Below are positions 34,112 to 42,274 of a stretch of DNA of 58,698 bases, in pieces; the first letter of the stretch is position 1; the number at the start of each line of letters is the position of its first letter. The notes under the pieces are model-generated. The model was not told the origin of the DNA. It saw nothing but the letters and a program-made list of their open reading frames with translations, and did no database searches. The translations under genes and the position numbers were made by a program. The stretch is from an uncultured Veillonella sp. Its GTDB lineage: Bacteria; Bacillota; Negativicutes; Veillonellales; Veillonellaceae. The stretch lies in the NCBI GenBank assembly GCA_902478055.1, contig CABSJL010000007.1, positions 1-58,698 of the forward strand. Direction: 5' to 3'.

Positions 34112-34786
34112 TCATCCTTCCTGTGTGGCTCTGGGAGAATCCAAAACCCGATGTTCTAAATACTTCTCTAATTTACGTTTAACCCTTTGTAACGCATTGT
34201 CTATAGATTTGACACTGCGATCTGTGACCTCAGCCATTTCTTGGTAAGAACGTCCATCTAGATATCCTTCCAAGACCTCCCACTCGAGTTCACTTAAAAT
34301 ATGACCAATATTGCGTTCAATATCATCCAATTCCTCTTGGCTGATAATAAGATCCTCAGGATTGGTAACCTTTGCTGAGGATAGCATCTCGATCAACGTA
34401 CGCTCTGATTCCTCTGTATATACCGGTTTATTTAACGATACATAAGAATTTAAAGGCGCATGTTTTTGTCTTGTTGCCGACTTAATAGCTGTAATAATTT
34501 GTCTAGTTATACAAAGCTCTGCAAAAGCTCTAAAGGACGCCAATTTATCATGTTTAAAATCTCGCGTAGCCTTATAGAGGCCAATCATTCCTTCTTGAAT
34601 GATATCCTCTCGATCAGCGCCTACTAAAAAGTAAGAGCGTGCCTTTGCACGAACAAAGTTTTTATATTTATTAACAATATAATCGATTGCAAACTCATTT
34701 TGCTCTTCTTGAGCTATGACCACAACTTGCTCATCAGTCATTTCTTTGAAATTGTAATCGGACTTGCGTGTATGAATGCTGTTCAT
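34112..34786 (-). CDS. sigH: RNA polymerase sigma factor, SigH (Spo0H) type
   Basis: A 224-residue sigma-70 family factor of the SigH group. Region 2 is visible at about 55-120 (DREDIIQEGMIGLYKATRDFKHDKLASFRAFAELCITRQI) and region 4 at about 165-215 (LSELEWEVLEGYLDGRSYQEMAEVTDRSVKSIDNALQRVKRKL). The ATG at 34786 follows a TAAGGAGGAG site and is preferred over 34855. It sits in the usual Firmicute position after rlmB and yacP. In Veillonella-like organisms that do not sporulate its targets must differ from the sporulation regulon; competence or stationary-phase genes are possible. Confidence 0.92.
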   Translation of the reverse strand: MNSIHTRKSDYNFKEMTDEQVVVIAQEEQNEFAIDYIVNKYKNFVRAKARSYFLVGADREDIIQEGMIGLYKATRDFKHDKLASFRAFAELCITRQIITAIKSATRQKHAPLNSYVSLNKPVYTEESERTLIEMLSSAKVTNPEDLIISQEELDDIERNIGHILSELEWEVLEGYLDGRSYQEMAEVTDRSVKSIDNALQRVKRKLEKYLEHRVLDSPRATQEG

Positions 34787-34858
34787 ATGCTCCTCCTTAC
34801 AATTGAGCAGAAAAACCAATATATTCATTATACTGGAAGTATATGTGATTTTCAACTA

Positions 34859-35392
34859 TCAATGGCCACGCCGTAATTTCTCTAGCTTTTCAGCTACTTC
34901 AGGAGATAATAAACCTCCTACTTCATTACGTCGCAAGCTAAATTGATCTCGTCTATGTTCATGAGCGTATTGTAGTCGTTCCTCTTCCTTAGCCATGCGA
35001 ATCATATTTTGCAATTCTCGAGCTGGAATCCGTAAGCCCCCAGATCCAAGAATTTGATTTTGTTCTGCTCCATCAGAGGTTACAACATATACATTGGTAT
35101 ATTTGCCTTTCCGCAAAAATACCTCTCGTTCAATAAAGGAATCCGCCGTCTCTCCATCCTCAGTATAGACTTCTAGAAATCCACTCGTAATAGCCTCTAT
35201 AGAGCCGCCAGATTTTGTATACTTACCATCAAACACAAGGATAACTTCGTATCCCTTGAATTTTCCGTAATTCAACAATTTATCTCTAAGCTCCATACGA
35301 GCATGTTCTAATGACTCATGAGCCAATTTCTTTAGATGAGTCCAGGCGAATATCACATTATATCCATCTACAATTAAGATATCTTTTAACAT
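34859..35392 (-). CDS. NYN-domain ribonuclease YacP (Rae1-like)
   Basis: A 177-residue PIN-like NYN nuclease. The acidic motif ILIVDGYNVIFAW is at residues 5-17; VTSDGAEQNQILGSGG carries another conserved aspartate near 110. The Bacillus relative (Rae1/YacP) cleaves mRNA at the ribosomal A site. It starts two bases before the rlmB stop region and precedes sigH, as in Bacillus. The C-terminal 40 residues are charged. Confidence 0.88.
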   Translation of the reverse strand: MLKDILIVDGYNVIFAWTHLKKLAHESLEHARMELRDKLLNYGKFKGYEVILVFDGKYTKSGGSIEAITSGFLEVYTEDGETADSFIEREVFLRKGKYTNVYVVTSDGAEQNQILGSGGLRIPARELQNMIRMAKEEERLQYAHEHRRDQFSLRRNEVGGLLSPEVAEKLEKLRRGH

Positions 35393-35394
35393 AA

Positions 35395-36126
35395 TTATTT
35401 CGCTTGACGTTGACGTACCGCTTCATACATAAGAACGGCGGCTGCCACAGATGCATTCAAAGAATTTAAATTCCCATACATAGGGATGGTAACAAGGAAA
35501 TCACAAGCCTCTTTCACAACGCGGCTAATGCCCTTACCTTCATTACCGATAACGATAACTGTAGGAATTGTCATATCTGCCTCGTATAAGGTGCGATCCC
35601 CTTCCATATGAGCGCCCATGACCCAAAAACCTTGTTTCTGAAGTTGTTTAATGGTTTGGGCTACATTCCCAACTTGTACAAGTGGAATTTGCTCAATGGC
35701 ACCTGCCGATGTTTTAGCTACGGTAGCATTAATAGGTGCATTGTGACGCTTAGGAATGAGAACGGCCGTAGCCCCTACACATTCCGCAGTACGGATAATT
35801 GCGCCCATGTTATGCGGATCCTCAACACCATCTGTTAGGATAAGCAAAGGTACCTCATGATTCGTCTCTTGCAGCACTTCACCTAGTTCTTTAAATTGAA
35901 CGGCAGATACAAGAGCGATAACCCCTTGATGTGGTACCTCTAAATCATATTTATTCATTTGTTTGATAGGTGTTGGACGCACTTCAATGCCTTGAGATTT
36001 AGCAAGGCCAATAATATCAGCTAGACCAGTTTTTACCTTATCTTCACTGACCATAATGCGTTGAATAGAGCGACCACTTCTAAGGGCCTCTTTAACCGCA
36101 TTGCGGCCTACAATATAATTATCCAT
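35395..36126 (-). CDS. rlmB: 23S rRNA 2'-O-methyltransferase RlmB (SpoU family)
   Basis: A 243-residue SPOUT methyltransferase. The N-terminal substrate-binding region starts NYIVGRNAVKEALRSGR (residues 3-19). The three SPOUT motifs follow: LTDGVEDPHNMGAIIRTAECVG, VIVIGNEGKGIS and IPMYGNLNSLNASVAAAVLMYE, the last forming the knot. It methylates the G2251-equivalent ribose in 23S rRNA. It starts after mrnC in a compact operon. Confidence 0.94.
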   Translation of the reverse strand: MDNYIVGRNAVKEALRSGRSIQRIMVSEDKVKTGLADIIGLAKSQGIEVRPTPIKQMNKYDLEVPHQGVIALVSAVQFKELGEVLQETNHEVPLLILTDGVEDPHNMGAIIRTAECVGATAVLIPKRHNAPINATVAKTSAGAIEQIPLVQVGNVAQTIKQLQKQGFWVMGAHMEGDRTLYEADMTIPTVIVIGNEGKGISRVVKEACDFLVTIPMYGNLNSLNASVAAAVLMYEAVRQRQAK

Positions 36127-36127
36127 A

Positions 36128-36604
36128 CTACATACCTCGTAGAGTTATTGAAAAGGCTTGCTTCATAACATCTTGTAAGCGCTCATCTTGACGTGTTTCA
36201 TAAAGAAATCCAAGTACGGCTTCAAAAGCTGTGCTACTACGATATTCTTGAACAGAACTACTTTTTGGCACATTTACATTACTATTTCTAGCACGTCGTG
36301 CAATAGCTTGTTCTTGTTCTGTGAAAGTATCCTCTATTTCAAGCAATACCTTCGCTTGTGACTTAGCACAAATAAACTCAGTAACAATGGTGTGCAACAC
36401 TTGTACCTTAGATATATTCATTTGTACTACTCGCTCACGAACATACATGGAGTATACGGCATCGCCAATATAAGCAAGCATAACTGCATCTGCACTGAGG
36501 CACTCCTCTATAGTTCGTTTACGCAAACGAAGCGGCTCTTGTTCAAGAGCCGTCAACTTTTTTATTGCTTCATTCTTTAAGAATTGAAATTGTTTAAACT
36601 TCAC
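36128..36604 (-). CDS. mrnC: mini-ribonuclease III
   Basis: A small RNase III without a double-stranded RNA-binding domain, which matures 23S rRNA ends. The catalytic core LSADAVMLAYIGDAVYSMYVRERVV is followed by RRARNSNVNVPKSSSVQEYRSSTAFEAVLGFLYE, both clear family signatures. The GTG at 36604 with GGTGG seven bases upstream gives 158 residues; an ATG at 36640 would overlap cysS more deeply. It follows cysS with an 11-base overlap and precedes rlmB, as in Bacillus. Confidence 0.92.
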   Translation of the reverse strand: MKFKQFQFLKNEAIKKLTALEQEPLRLRKRTIEECLSADAVMLAYIGDAVYSMYVRERVVQMNISKVQVLHTIVTEFICAKSQAKVLLEIEDTFTEQEQAIARRARNSNVNVPKSSSVQEYRSSTAFEAVLGFLYETRQDERLQDVMKQAFSITLRGM

Positions 36605-38042
36605 GTTTTTTCCACCGTGCACCTTGAGGGGAATCCTCAATAGTAATACCGATTTCAGCCAAACGATCGCGGATACAATCAGCTAATGCCCATTGTTTTT
36701 GATCGCGACATGCTTGACGTACAGACAAGATCACTTGCATTAATTCTTCATATTCAGCAGCATTAGCACCTGTGTTGCCTTCCCATGCTTTTTCAAGAAT
36801 ACCAATTACTTCTGTCATGAACTTGAAGATACGTTTAACTTCAGCAATAGCTTCTTGGCAAACAACACCTTCACGGCCTGTTACAACTTGATAGTAAATG
36901 TTGATTTCTTTAGCAAGACCGAACATGCTAGATGTAGCTAATGCAGTATTGAAGTCATCGCTCATAGCTGCTTCGAATTCTTCTTCATACTCTTTAGCTT
37001 TTTCTAATAAGTGTTGCGCTTCATCACATGGACCTGGTTCACATTTTTCAAGGTACAATAGATTTTCAATAGCAGTGCTTAAACGTTCTAAGGATTTATT
37101 TGCTTCCTCTAAACGTTCATCAGAGAAATCTAATGGACTACGATAATGTGTGCTCAACAAGAAGTAGCGCAATGCGTCTGGGCTATATTGTTCTAAAATA
37201 TCTTTTACCAAGAAGAAGTTATTCAAGGATTTAGACATTTTTTCAGAATTAATGGTAATGAAACCATTATGTAACCAATAGCGTACAGATGGATGTTGAC
37301 CAGAACAACCTTCAGATTGGGCAATTTCGTTTTCATGATGAGGGAAGATCAAATCACTACCACCACCATGGAAGTCAAATTCTGTACCTAAATATTTTTG
37401 GCTCATAGCAGAACATTCAATATGCCAGCCTGGACGACCGTTACCCCAAGGACTTTCCCAATATGGTTCACCTGGTTTTGCTGCTTTCCATAATGCAAAA
37501 TCCATAGGATTTTTCTTACGACCATCAACTTCGATACGAGCACCTGCTTCCATATCATCTAATGTACGGCCAGATAGCTCACCATAATGTTCAAATTTAT
37601 CAACGCTATAATATACATCACCATCGAGTTCATAAGCATAGCCTTTTTCAATCAATGTAGAAATCATAGCGATAATGTCTTCGATATGTGTAGAAACACG
37701 AGGATAAATATCAGCACGTTGTACACCAAGTGCATCCATTACTTCAAAATAGCTATCGATATAACGGTTTGCAATAGTATCCCAAGATACACCTTCACCA
37801 TTAGATGTATTGATGATCTTATCATCTACATCAGTAAAGTTTTGTACATATGTTACTTTATAGCCTACATGTTTCATGTAGCGACGAATTACGTCCCATG
37901 TTACGAATGGACGTGCATTGCCAATATGAGGATGATTATATGGTGTAACACCACATACGTACATCTTTGCCTCACCTGGTGTTACAGGATTAAACACCTC
38001 TTTTTGGCGCGTCATAGTATTATAAACTGTAATTTCTCTCAT
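36594..38042 (-). CDS. cysS: cysteinyl-tRNA synthetase
   Basis: A class I synthetase, 482 residues. The start MREITVYNTMTRQKEVF is the family N terminus. The cysteine-binding and HIGH-type motif is MYVCGVTPYNHPHIGNAR (about 28-45). GWHIECSAM carries a zinc ligand, HHENEIAQSEG another, and the second signature is KMSKSLNNF (about 267-275). The ATG at 38042 has GGAGG 11 bases upstream; an open frame to 38174 runs into the T-box leader and is not used. It is controlled by the cysteine T-box upstream. The neighbouring cysE of other Firmicutes is missing. Confidence 0.97.
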   Translation of the reverse strand: MREITVYNTMTRQKEVFNPVTPGEAKMYVCGVTPYNHPHIGNARPFVTWDVIRRYMKHVGYKVTYVQNFTDVDDKIINTSNGEGVSWDTIANRYIDSYFEVMDALGVQRADIYPRVSTHIEDIIAMISTLIEKGYAYELDGDVYYSVDKFEHYGELSGRTLDDMEAGARIEVDGRKKNPMDFALWKAAKPGEPYWESPWGNGRPGWHIECSAMSQKYLGTEFDFHGGGSDLIFPHHENEIAQSEGCSGQHPSVRYWLHNGFITINSEKMSKSLNNFFLVKDILEQYSPDALRYFLLSTHYRSPLDFSDERLEEANKSLERLSTAIENLLYLEKCEPGPCDEAQHLLEKAKEYEEEFEAAMSDDFNTALATSSMFGLAKEINIYYQVVTGREGVVCQEAIAEVKRIFKFMTEVIGILEKAWEGNTGANAAEYEELMQVILSVRQACRDQKQWALADCIRDRLAEIGITIEDSPQGARWKKREV

Positions 38043-38318
38043 CGTTACCGATGCCTCCATGTTCGTAAAATAAAAAAGACCCCTCATCTCATACAGAGAC
38101 GATGGTCCGCGGTTCCACTCTGTTAGGTACCAATGTAGTACCCACTCATCGCATAACGGCGCGTCACCGGACAAACCTACCTATAATCGGAGTGTCAGCT
38201 CGTGAATGCATTTCGTCTACCTATCCTTGAACCCTCCCACCATCGGTTCTCGCTAAAAAGTTAGTTGTAGAGTACTTCTTTCAGTCTTAGCTATTAGTAA
38301 TAATCTATATTGAGATAT
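38043..38318 (-). promoter_or_regulatory. T-box riboswitch leader of cysS
   Basis: The T-box sequence AGAGTGGAACCGCGGAC (38121-38105) is followed by an imperfect terminator hairpin (about 38079-38108) and a U run at 38077-38072. A TGC triplet at 38210-38208, followed by A in the stem I internal loop region (GAAATGCATTC), is the likely cysteine specifier. Uncharged tRNA-Cys should prevent termination and raise cysS expression. Confidence 0.92.
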
Positions 38319-38324
38319 GTAAAT

Positions 38325-38353
38325 ATTGTATCAATTATCCTATAGAATGTCAA
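38325..38353 (-). promoter_or_regulatory. cysS promoter
   Basis: The -35 TTGACA (38353-38348) and -10 TACAAT (38330-38325) are 17 bases apart; the T-box leader begins a few bases downstream. Confidence 0.7.
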
Positions 38354-38367
38354 TGAGAACAAGAAAA

Positions 38368-38440
38368 TCCTCATCTCTCAATATATCCAAATAGCCTATT
38401 AAACATGCATATTCTGGATATAGAATTTAAAAGATGAGGA
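38368..38440 (-). terminator. possible long terminator hairpin after the BASS transporter gene
   Basis: The arms tcctcatct (38368-38376) and agatgagga (38432-38440) enclose an inner partial stem (atatcc with ggatat). A TTTTCTT tail follows on the minus strand. The rest of 38354-38539 is AT-rich and I see no gene in it. Confidence 0.45.
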
Positions 38441-38539
38441 ATTCTATAATGAAAATATTTTACTACGCTTATCACTAATGCCAATATCATTTATAAAAGT
38501 ATACTTACAAATAATAATTGAAACATTAGTTATTAACTA

Positions 38540-39493
38540 TTAAGCGTTTTCTAATTTTTCTTGATCATCATGTTTACGGCAAATACCTGCAAAGATAGAG
38601 CCTGTAAAGTTATGGATGATAGAGAACACTGCACCTGCTACTGCTGCTTGAGGTGTAAAGTGTTTAAGTGCTAAAGACACGGATAATGCAGAGTTTTGCA
38701 TTGCCACTTCAATTTGCATAGCACGACGAGAGGAAATATCGATGCTAAGTGCCTTACAAATGAAGTAAGTTACTACGTAACCACTCACATTTTGTACCAA
38801 GCATGCTACGAAGATGATGAAACCAGTTTCAGCAATTTGTTTTTGGTTTACTGCAGTTACAGCAGCCAAGATTAACAATACTGCAATAGCCGCAATTGTT
38901 GGGCATACATCTTTAACTGGTTCAATCTTAGAACCGATGAAGTAATTCAATACGATACCTAAGATAATTGGTACCAATACGATTTTTACGATAGAAATAA
39001 ACATCGGCATAAATTGAATTTCAATGGAAGATGTAGCACCTGCATAGAGTACAACGAATAAAGGTGTCAAAATTGGAGCCAATAATGTAGAAACAGTCGT
39101 TGCAGATACAGATAAAGGAACATTACCATTAGCAAGGAAAGTCATAACATTAGAAGCTGTACCACCAGGACATGCACCTAACAAGATGAAGCCGATACCA
39201 ATTTCCGGAGGGAAATTGAAGATTAAGGCTACCAAGAAACCTGCCAATGGCATCCATAAGAATTGAATAACAGATACAAGAATAACCTTCATTGGTTGCT
39301 TAAATACATCAAGGAAAACTTGAGCCGTTAATGTTAACCCCATGGCAAACATAACAAATTGAAGCATGTACGCAATGTACGGCGTCATCCAAGAAAATAC
39401 AGTTGGTAATAAATACGCTAACACTGCCATCAATAGTACAATCCAGGAAAGATAGCTATTGAATAAGTGATTAAGAGAACGAATAATACTCAT
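38540..39493 (-). CDS. bile acid:sodium symporter (BASS) family transporter
   Basis: A 317-residue membrane protein with about ten helices. Family stretches are FVMFAMGLTLTAQVFLDVFKQP (about 50-70), the glycine-rich ACPGGTASNVMTFLANGNVPLSVSATTVSTLLAPILTP (about 108-145) and EVAMQNSALSVSLALKHF (about 265-285). Bacterial members carry organic anions such as pantoate, 2-oxoacids or sulfonates with sodium; this substrate is unknown. The ATG at 39493 is preferred over 39511. It has its own consensus-like promoter and sits between gltX and cysS, where many Firmicutes have cysE. Confidence 0.9.
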   Translation of the reverse strand: MSIIRSLNHLFNSYLSWIVLLMAVLAYLLPTVFSWMTPYIAYMLQFVMFAMGLTLTAQVFLDVFKQPMKVILVSVIQFLWMPLAGFLVALIFNFPPEIGIGFILLGACPGGTASNVMTFLANGNVPLSVSATTVSTLLAPILTPLFVVLYAGATSSIEIQFMPMFISIVKIVLVPIILGIVLNYFIGSKIEPVKDVCPTIAAIAVLLILAAVTAVNQKQIAETGFIIFVACLVQNVSGYVVTYFICKALSIDISSRRAMQIEVAMQNSALSVSLALKHFTPQAAVAGAVFSIIHNFTGSIFAGICRKHDDQEKLENA

Positions 39494-39538
39494 AAAAGCA
39501 CTCACTTTCATAATAAATAAAAATAAAAGACGCCGATT

Positions 39539-39567
39539 ATTATAGCATTTCTATTGAATAATCTCAA
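39539..39567 (-). promoter_or_regulatory. promoter of the BASS transporter gene
   Basis: The -35 TTGAGA (39567-39562) and -10 TATAAT (39544-39539) have a 17-base spacer; the start codon is about 45 bases downstream. Confidence 0.65.
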
Positions 39568-39573
39568 TATACA

Positions 39574-39611
39574 TAAAAAAGCTCCCATAACCTCAGCTAT
39601 GAGAGCTTTTA
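39574..39611 (-). terminator. terminator after gltX
   Basis: Arms aaaagctc and gagctttt, with an inner cata/tatg pair around one mismatch, form a hairpin 15 bases after the gltX stop. A run of six U residues follows on the minus strand. Confidence 0.82.
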
Positions 39612-39626
39612 TATTAGCTTCTATTA

Positions 39627-41096
39627 CTATTTTGTTAAAGCGCTAACATTGTCTAAGCGATGTAAGCATTTTTCTTTACCAAGTAATGTAACGATATTAT
39701 TCAAATCTGGACCATGCATTTGACCTGTTAAAGCCACACGGATTGGCATGAATACGAATTTACCTTTCAAAGCAGTTTCTTTCATAACAGCTTTAATCGT
39801 TGCTTTTACAACGTCAGGTGTAATTTCATCAAGTTCTGCCAATGCATTACGGAATGCACCAAGAACTGTTGGTGCTGTTTCTTCATTCAATACAGCACGC
39901 AATTCCTCTTCATGACCTTCTTCAAGGAATACTGTTTCGCCCATGAACATACCTACATGATCCTTAATTTGAGCACCATAACTAATATGGTCGCGGAATG
40001 TGGAGCATAGCAATGTCAACCAATCAATATCCGCTTGATTTAAACTATCTGGAGCCAAACCAACCTCTTTCAAATGAGGCAAGCAAAGATGGAATAATTC
40101 TTCATCACTCAAGTTTTTCATGTAGTGGAAGTTAATATGATTCAATTTATCAATGTCGAATACGGCAGGGTTCTTAGCTACACGGTCCATGGAAAAGGCT
40201 TGAATCAATTCGTCTTGTGTGAAGAACTCTTCTTCCCCTTCTGGAGCCCAACCTAGAAGCGCTAAGAAGTTTACAAGTGCTTCTGGCAAATAGCCTAATT
40301 GTTTGTATTGTTCAACAGAAGTAGCACCATGACGTTTGGACATTTTCTTGTAATCTTTACCAAGAATCAAGGAAATGTGGCCAAACTTAGGTACTTCCCA
40401 ACCTAAAGCTTCATAAATTGCCATTTGACGTGGTGTATTAGATAAATGTTCCTCTGCACGAATAACGTGAGTAATACCCATCATATGATCGTCCATTACT
40501 ACTGCAAAGTTATATACAGGAATACCATCGGATTTAACGATAACGAAGTCACCTACACCGTTGGATTCAAAGGATACATGACCGCGCACCATATCGTCGA
40601 AAGCATATGTTTTATTTAAAGGAACGCGTAAGCGAATTGTTGGTTTACGACCTTCTGCAATATATTTAGCCTTAGTTTCTTCGTCTAAGTGTTGGCAATG
40701 ACCATTATATTTAGGTGTTTCGCCACGATCCATTTGTTCTTGACGAACCGCATCTAATTCTTCTGGTGTGCAGTAGCACTCATAAGCTTTGCCTTCGTCT
40801 AATAAGCGTTGTGTTACCTCTTTATATAAATCAAGACGTTCTGTTTGACGGTAAGGGCCATTGTCGCCGCCTACGTCGATACCTTCATCCCAGTTCATGC
40901 CAAGCCATTGTAAGGAAGCTTTGATATTTTCTTCACTTTCACGTGTGGAGCGAGCCAAATCTGTATCTTCAATGCGCAATACAAATGTGCCTTTTTCCTT
41001 ACGTGCTAATAGCCAGTTAAACAAAGCAGAACGAGCACCACCAATGTGGAATGGACCCGTAGGGCTTGGAGCAAAACGAACTTTCATGGAACTCAT
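39627..41096 (-). CDS. gltX: glutamyl-tRNA synthetase
   Basis: A class I synthetase of 489 residues. The first signature is in FAPSPTGPFHIGGARSALFN (HIGG form, about 8-25), and the second is KMSKRHG (about 250-256). The zinc-site-like CYCTPEEL lies near residue 107. With gatCAB also encoded in this window, it probably also charges tRNA-Gln with glutamate for later amidation. The start is at 41096, two bases after ispDF, with GGAGAGA about ten bases upstream; MKVRF three codons later is also possible. Confidence 0.96.
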   Translation of the reverse strand: MSSMKVRFAPSPTGPFHIGGARSALFNWLLARKEKGTFVLRIEDTDLARSTRESEENIKASLQWLGMNWDEGIDVGGDNGPYRQTERLDLYKEVTQRLLDEGKAYECYCTPEELDAVRQEQMDRGETPKYNGHCQHLDEETKAKYIAEGRKPTIRLRVPLNKTYAFDDMVRGHVSFESNGVGDFVIVKSDGIPVYNFAVVMDDHMMGITHVIRAEEHLSNTPRQMAIYEALGWEVPKFGHISLILGKDYKKMSKRHGATSVEQYKQLGYLPEALVNFLALLGWAPEGEEEFFTQDELIQAFSMDRVAKNPAVFDIDKLNHINFHYMKNLSDEELFHLCLPHLKEVGLAPDSLNQADIDWLTLLCSTFRDHISYGAQIKDHVGMFMGETVFLEEGHEEELRAVLNEETAPTVLGAFRNALAELDEITPDVVKATIKAVMKETALKGKFVFMPIRVALTGQMHGPDLNNIVTLLGKEKCLHRLDNVSALTK

Positions 41097-41098
41097 GA

Positions 41099-42274
41099 TT
41101 AAATCTCTCCTTCATATACAGAAACGACAGCTTGTGCAGCAATGCCTTCACGGCGCCCAATGGCACCTAGCATTTCATTTGTTGTCGCTTTAATACTAAT
41201 ACGTTCTAATGGTATTTCCAAAACAGATTGTAAATTCGCCTTCATCGCATCGATGTGCGGCTTCAATTTAGGTGTCTCTGAAATAACCATAATATCTATA
41301 TTATAGGCTTGTAACCCACGTTCTTTCAATAAGGAATTAACCTTTTCTAGTAAAAGCATACTAGAAATCCCTTTATATTGGTCATCTTCAGGCGGGAAAT
41401 AATATCCAATATCTCGTAAACCTGCAGCACCTAGCATGGCATCCATCAATGCATGAATGAGAACATCCGCATCGGAATGACCATCAGGACCGAGTTCAGA
41501 TTCGATATGAACACCGCCAAGAATACAAGGGCGACCTGCTTTTAATTGATGAATATCATAACCAAATCCAACGCGCATACGTGTATCCTCAATTCCTAAA
41601 TATCGTTTAGCTACTGCAATATCATTCGGTGTTGTTACCTTTATATTACAATAGTCTCCTTCAACTATATGTACAGGCTTTCCTACATACTCTACTAAAG
41701 ATACATCATCTGTGCCAAGATACTTTGTTTCATAAGCCGCATGATGAGCCTCTACAAATAAGTCTTTTTGAAAGCCTTGTGGCGTTTGAATTTGATATAA
41801 CTCACTACGCTGTAATGTTTCCAAAACATTATGATCTGTATCAACTCGTTTAATGGTATCTGTAGCCGGAACCCCTACAGTAGCTGCACCATAGAGATTA
41901 GCCGCCTCAGCTACATCACTAAACATGTTAGTAGAAGCCAACGGTCGCGCCCCATCATGAACAAGAACTATATTGGTATCTTCTGATACAGCCTTGAGAC
42001 CGCATGCCACAGAATCTTGCCGTTCTTTTCCACCCAGTACGATGTGAACTGGAACAGTTAAATCCAACTCTTGAATATGTTTTGTCATATATTCTTGTTC
42101 ACCATCGGCTACAACAAGAATAATCTCATTTAAACCTTCAACCTTTGCTACATTTTGTAGTGTACGCTGAATGATAGAGAATCTCCCTAAAGGGATAAAT
42201 ATCTTATTTTCTTTATATCCCATGCGGCGCCCTGCACCAGCGGCGAGAACAATACAACTAATTACCTTGTCCAT
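41099..42274 (-). CDS. ispDF: bifunctional IspD/IspF (MEP isoprenoid pathway)
   Basis: A fused enzyme of 391 residues for two non-consecutive steps of the MEP pathway. Residues 1-225 are the cytidylyltransferase IspD (IVLAAGAGRRMG, VLGGKERQDSV, LVHDGARPL). Residues 232-391 are 2C-methyl-D-erythritol 2,4-cyclodiphosphate synthase IspF (VGFGYDIHQLK, LGPDGHSDADVLIHALMDAMLGAAGLRDIG, KATTNEMLGAIGRREGIAA). The zinc ligands D and H are visible in GYDIH and the HSDAD motif. The ATG at 42274 has GGAGG five bases upstream and overlaps the YacL gene by 17 bases. In Bacillus the two are separate adjacent genes. Confidence 0.95.
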   Translation of the reverse strand: MDKVISCIVLAAGAGRRMGYKENKIFIPLGRFSIIQRTLQNVAKVEGLNEIILVVADGEQEYMTKHIQELDLTVPVHIVLGGKERQDSVACGLKAVSEDTNIVLVHDGARPLASTNMFSDVAEAANLYGAATVGVPATDTIKRVDTDHNVLETLQRSELYQIQTPQGFQKDLFVEAHHAAYETKYLGTDDVSLVEYVGKPVHIVEGDYCNIKVTTPNDIAVAKRYLGIEDTRMRVGFGYDIHQLKAGRPCILGGVHIESELGPDGHSDADVLIHALMDAMLGAAGLRDIGYYFPPEDDQYKGISSMLLLEKVNSLLKERGLQAYNIDIMVISETPKLKPHIDAMKANLQSVLEIPLERISIKATTNEMLGAIGRREGIAAQAVVSVYEGEI

